Assembly: GCA_003241215.1 (NCBI GenBank)
Contig: QFOL01000215.1
Location: 1-6,826, forward strand
DNA length: 6,826 nt
Direction: 5' to 3'
Source: Agrobacterium fabrum
Lineage (GTDB): Bacteria; Pseudomonadota; Alphaproteobacteria; Rhizobiales; Rhizobiaceae
The notes under the pieces are model-generated. The model saw only the letters and a program-made list of their open reading frames with translations. It was not told the DNA's origin and ran no database searches. The position numbers and the translations under genes are program-made. Below, piece after piece: positions 4,432 through 6,826 of the stretch; the stretch's first letter is position 1; every line of letters starts with the position of its first letter.

Positions 4432-5720
4432 TCCTTGGCCCAGAACTTCCAGAATGGCTTCTTTTCCGGTGCTTCCGGGGCCGGAGCGGAATAGGCGAGC
4501 GGGTTCATGGCCGGAACGGGGACGCTCTGGGCGGCAGCTCCGGTCTGGCCGGCTGCTGCGGGGGCAGCCGAGGCAACCATCGTCGGTGCCGCAGGGGCCG
4601 GGTTCGACTGCGGAGCAGCGGGCTGCACCGCCGAAGGACGCGGGCCGCGCAGGGAAGAGGCGGTTGCGGTCGTCGCCGGAGAGGACGACGTCACCTGCTG
4701 CGCCTTTTTCTCCATCAGCGCGGCATATTCCGTTTCCTTCATCAGCTTGCCGGCTTTCAGCGCCGAGCCGGTCGGGGCATAGGCGGGCTCGCGGCCCTTG
4801 CGCTTTTCGGCGACCAGCGCCTTGCGCTCGGCTTCGCTCGGGTCGTACCAGGCCATGCCGTCATATTTTGACATCGCCTTTTCATAGGCGAGATCATAGG
4901 TCTTCTCGTAGCTTGAAAGCGCGCTGACCAGCGCCGGTGGCGTGCTCATGGCCGGGCACTGGGCGGAGGCGTTGAAGCTGCCGCCTTCCGTCTGCTGGTT
5001 GAAGACATATTTCTTCTCGCAGACATTCACTTCCGGCGGGCGCTTGGTGACTTCGAAATTGTCGTAACCGACCTTCAGCATCTTCCAGAATTCGAGGTGT
5101 TCGCTCTGGCGGTGGCGGGCCATGTTTTCCGCCGTCATGCGGAACGGGAAGGCCTGCAGCTGCACGGTCTTCTGGCCGCCCTTGAAGGCGTCGCGGGCAA
5201 AACCGTAGATTTCAAGAATCTGCGCATCCGTCATCGAATAACAGCCTGACGATGAGCAGGCTCCATGGATCATCAGATTGGTGCCGTTGCGGCCATTGGC
5301 GGCATCGTAACGGTTCGGGAAGCCGGTATTGATGGCGAGATAATATTTCGAGTTCGGATTGAGATGAGCGGGCGTCAGGTTGTAGAAACCTTCCGGCGCC
5401 TGCCGGTCGCCTTCCTTCACCTTGGGGCCGAGTTTGCCGGACCACGCGCAAATCTCGTAGCTGGCGATCTTCTCGAAACGGTTGTCGCGCTTCGCCTTCC
5501 AGATTTCCAGCGCGCCTTCTTCCTTGAAGATGCGGATCATGATCGGCGAGGTGCGGTCCATGCCCCTTTTGTCGATCTCGGCCAGAATGGCGGGAGACAG
5601 CGGGTAATCGACCTTGTTCTTGACGTGGGAAACGTCGCGTTCGACGGTTTCGAGCGTATCGTTACAGCCGGCAAGAACGAGCGCGGTGCAGGCAAGAAGT
5701 GCAAAATGTGTCAAACGCAT
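4428..5720 (-). CDS. YafK-type L,D-transpeptidase-family lipoprotein with long C-terminal extension
   Basis: A 430-residue envelope protein. The signal peptide has a lipobox LAGC with lipidated C19, so it should be membrane-anchored in the periplasm. The YkuD-like catalytic domain covers about 55-200, with Y113 in EGFYNL, IHGAC at 151-155 and SSGCYSMTD at 157-165. H152 and C160 are the likely catalytic pair. The GCYxMTD form, rather than GCIRM, marks the YafK branch. E. coli YafK (DpaA/LdtF) is reported to release Braun's lipoprotein from peptidoglycan. Whether this protein cross-links, attaches or detaches is not decidable from sequence. E. coli YafK is about 246 aa. Here about 180 residues follow the catalytic domain, including two cysteines (C234, C255), an Ala/Pro/Ser-rich linker (343-420) and a basic aromatic end, KKPFWKFWAKE. 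A weak GGA lies 7 nt before the ATG. It overlaps the TusA-like gene by 4 nt. Confidence 0.9.
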   Translation of the reverse strand: MRLTHFALLACTALVLAGCNDTLETVERDVSHVKNKVDYPLSPAILAEIDKRGMDRTSPIMIRIFKEEGALEIWKAKRDNRFEKIASYEICAWSGKLGPKVKEGDRQAPEGFYNLTPAHLNPNSKYYLAINTGFPNRYDAANGRNGTNLMIHGACSSSGCYSMTDAQILEIYGFARDAFKGGQKTVQLQAFPFRMTAENMARHRQSEHLEFWKMLKVGYDNFEVTKRPPEVNVCEKKYVFNQQTEGGSFNASAQCPAMSTPPALVSALSSYEKTYDLAYEKAMSKYDGMAWYDPSEAERKALVAEKRKGREPAYAPTGSALKAGKLMKETEYAALMEKKAQQVTSSSPATTATASSLRGPRPSAVQPAAPQSNPAPAAPTMVASAAPAAAGQTGAAAQSVPVPAMNPLAYSAPAPEAPEKKPFWKFWAKE

Positions 5721-5776
5721 GATCTGATCCGAAAGACGATGGCACGAAGCGGCGGCAATTCTACACCGTCCCGTGT

Positions 5777-5801
5777 GTATTTTAAATACGGTATTAACCG
5801 T
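5777..5801. promoter_or_regulatory. Two overlapping palindromes upstream of the YafK-like gene
   Basis: GTATTTTAAATAC (5777-5789) has perfect 6-bp arms around one base, and ACGGTATTAACCGT (5788-5801) has 5-bp arms around ATTA. They sit over the predicted -10 and start site of the YafK-like promoter in an AT-rich stretch, a layout that suits repressor or activator operators. The regulator is unknown. Confidence 0.35.
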
Positions 5802-5820
5802 TTACATCTTCTTAACTCAA
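5792..5820 (-). promoter_or_regulatory. Candidate promoter of the yafK-like/tusA-like operon
   Basis: On the minus strand TTGAGT (5820..5815) is separated by 17 nt from TTAATA (5797..5792). Initiation near 5785 would give a leader of about 65 nt. The segment is the most AT-rich part of the window and lies between the accA terminator and the first gene of the pair. Confidence 0.4.
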
Positions 5821-5896
5821 ATCGGATCCGCCCCCGCGGCCGCCGATACATCTGTTGATGTGACCGGACTATGGCCGAGTTGGGGCGATATTCAAG

Positions 5897-5926
5897 GAAA
5901 ATAAGGCCGCCTCAGAGATTGCGGCC
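5897..5926 (-). terminator. Intrinsic terminator of accA
   Basis: On the minus strand GGCCGC (5926..5921) pairs with GCGGCC (5910..5905) around a 10-nt loop and is followed by TTATTTT. The 5' arm lies inside the penultimate codons of accA and the stop codon is in the loop. It separates accA from the yafK-like operon. Confidence 0.6.
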
Positions 5927-6826
5927 GATATCCAGGAATTTCTGGCGGCGTTCGGCGCGCAGCTGTGTGCCTGAGCGCTGCGAAAGATCGGCCAGAGCCT
6001 TGGCGATGACGTCACCCGTGGCATTGATGACGGTCTCGGGATCGCGATGTGCGCCGCCGATCGGTTCGGGAATGATGCCGTCGATGACGCCGAGCGATTT
6101 CAGGTCTTCCGAGGTGATCTTCATGTTGGTTGCGGCTTCCTTGGCGCGGGTCGAATCGCGCCAGAGAATGGAGGCCGCACCTTCCGGCGAGATCACCGAA
6201 TAGATCGCATGTTCGAGCATGTAGACGCGGTTGCCGGTGGCGATCGCGATTGCGCCGCCCGAGCCACCTTCGCCGATGACGACGGAGACGATCGGCACCT
6301 TCACGTTGAGGCACATTTCCGTCGAGCGGGCGATGGCTTCGGCCTGGCCGCGCTCTTCCGCGCCGACGCCGGGATAGGCGCCTGCCGTATCGATGAGGGT
6401 GACGACCGGCAGCGAGAAACGGTCGGCCAGTTCCAGCACGCGGATCGCCTTGCGGTAACCTTCCGGGCGCGGGCTGCCGAAATTATGCTTCAGGCGGCTT
6501 TTGGTGTCGTTGCCCTTTTCCTGGCCGATGATGGCGACGGGCTGACCGTTGAAGCGGGCAAGGCCGGCCTGGATGGCGGCGTCCTCGGCAAATTTGCGGT
6601 CGCCGGCCAGCGGCGTGAAATCGGTGAACAGCGCCTTGGCGTAATCGACGAAATGCGGACGCTGCGGATGGCGCGCGACCTGCGTTTTCTGCCAGGCGTT
6701 CAGCTTGGAATAGATGTCCTGCATCGCGTCGTTGACGCGCGATTCCAGGCGGTTGATCTCCTCCGAGGTGTCTATGCTCTCGTCTTCATCGGCAAGCTTC
6801 TTCAGCTCGATGATCTTGCCCTCAAG
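5912..6826 (-). CDS. accA: Acetyl-CoA carboxylase carboxyltransferase subunit alpha (5' end outside window)
   Basis: The alpha subunit of the carboxyltransferase half of acetyl-CoA carboxylase. With AccD it moves the carboxyl group from biotinylated AccB to acetyl-CoA, making malonyl-CoA for fatty acid synthesis in the cytoplasm. 304 residues are visible. The frame is open to the window edge and begins [16 protein letters not shown], so about 13 N-terminal residues are missing compared with the usual ~317 of rhizobial AccA. An internal ATG at 6724 is not the true start. Visible crotonase-fold signatures, counted from the first visible residue, are TAGAYPG (147-153), GEGGSGGA (185-192) and SPEGAAS (213-219); the Gly-rich segments form the oxyanion and CoA-binding surfaces. 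It ends with an intrinsic terminator overlapping the last codons. The downstream envelope gene has its own promoter, so it is probably not in the same unit. Confidence 0.97.
   Translation of the reverse strand, partial: LEGKIIELKKLADEDESIDTSEEINRLESRVNDAMQDIYSKLNAWQKTQVARHPQRPHFVDYAKALFTDFTPLAGDRKFAEDAAIQAGLARFNGQPVAIIGQEKGNDTKSRLKHNFGSPRPEGYRKAIRVLELADRFSLPVVTLIDTAGAYPGVGAEERGQAEAIARSTEMCLNVKVPIVSVVIGEGGSGGAIAIATGNRVYMLEHAIYSVISPEGAASILWRDSTRAKEAATNMKITSEDLKSLGVIDGIIPEPIGGAHRDPETVINATGDVIAKALADLSQRSGTQLRAERRQKFLDIGRNL

Noticed and set aside
5782..5797. Possible CtrA binding site (TTAA...TTAA) upstream of the YafK-like gene
   Set aside because: The two TTAA half-sites (5782-5785 and 5794-5797) are 8 nt apart, not the 7 of the CtrA consensus, so the match is not good enough to report as a site.
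5265..5858. 197-codon plus-strand frame antisense to the start of the YafK-like gene
   Set aside because: It has no domain or ribosome site and its end crosses the AT-rich promoter region of the opposite gene.

Overview
The window reads as chromosomal housekeeping DNA from an alphaproteobacterium of the Rhizobiaceae, most likely an Agrobacterium/Rhizobium relative. The evidence is the GC-rich coding sequence, an AccA of rhizobial type, a small paired intergenic repeat resembling rhizobial RIME-type elements, and the start of a tRNA-Arg(CCU) gene interrupted in its anticodon loop by a group I intron, a state known from Agrobacterium tumefaciens.

Layout, left to right: (1) on the minus strand, the 5' exon of tRNA-Arg(CCU) (76..40) and the first 39 nt of its group I intron, which runs off the left edge; (2) on the minus strand, a complete M20D metallo-amidohydrolase (hippurate hydrolase-like, 172..1335); (3) a divergent intergenic region, then on the plus strand a secreted serine D,D-carboxypeptidase of family S11 (1448..2614); (4) a 192-bp gap holding a Zur-box-like palindrome over a candidate -10 and a strong intrinsic terminator; (5) on the plus strand, a COG0523/CobW-type metallochaperone GTPase with a 19-histidine loop (2807..3952); (6) a ~180-bp inverted-repeat element between convergent genes; (7) on the minus strand, a lipoprotein of the YafK L,D-transpeptidase-like family (5720..4428) overlapping a downstream TusA-like sulfur carrier (4431..4195) by ATGA; (8) an AT-rich promoter region with two palindromes; (9) on the minus strand, accA (6826..5912), missing its first ~13 codons at the right edge and ending in an intrinsic terminator.

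Themes: two genes act on peptidoglycan (the D,D-carboxypeptidase and the YafK-like protein), one supplies malonyl-CoA for fatty acids (AccA), one probably handles zinc or another metal (CobW family), one is a sulfur carrier, and one is a catabolic amidohydrolase. I found no phage, transposase, CRISPR or defence genes. The most notable items are the intron-containing tRNA, the possible zinc-controlled promoter followed immediately by a terminator-like hairpin, the loss of the conserved Asp in the CobW guanine-recognition motif, and the unusual C-terminal extension of the YafK-like lipoprotein.
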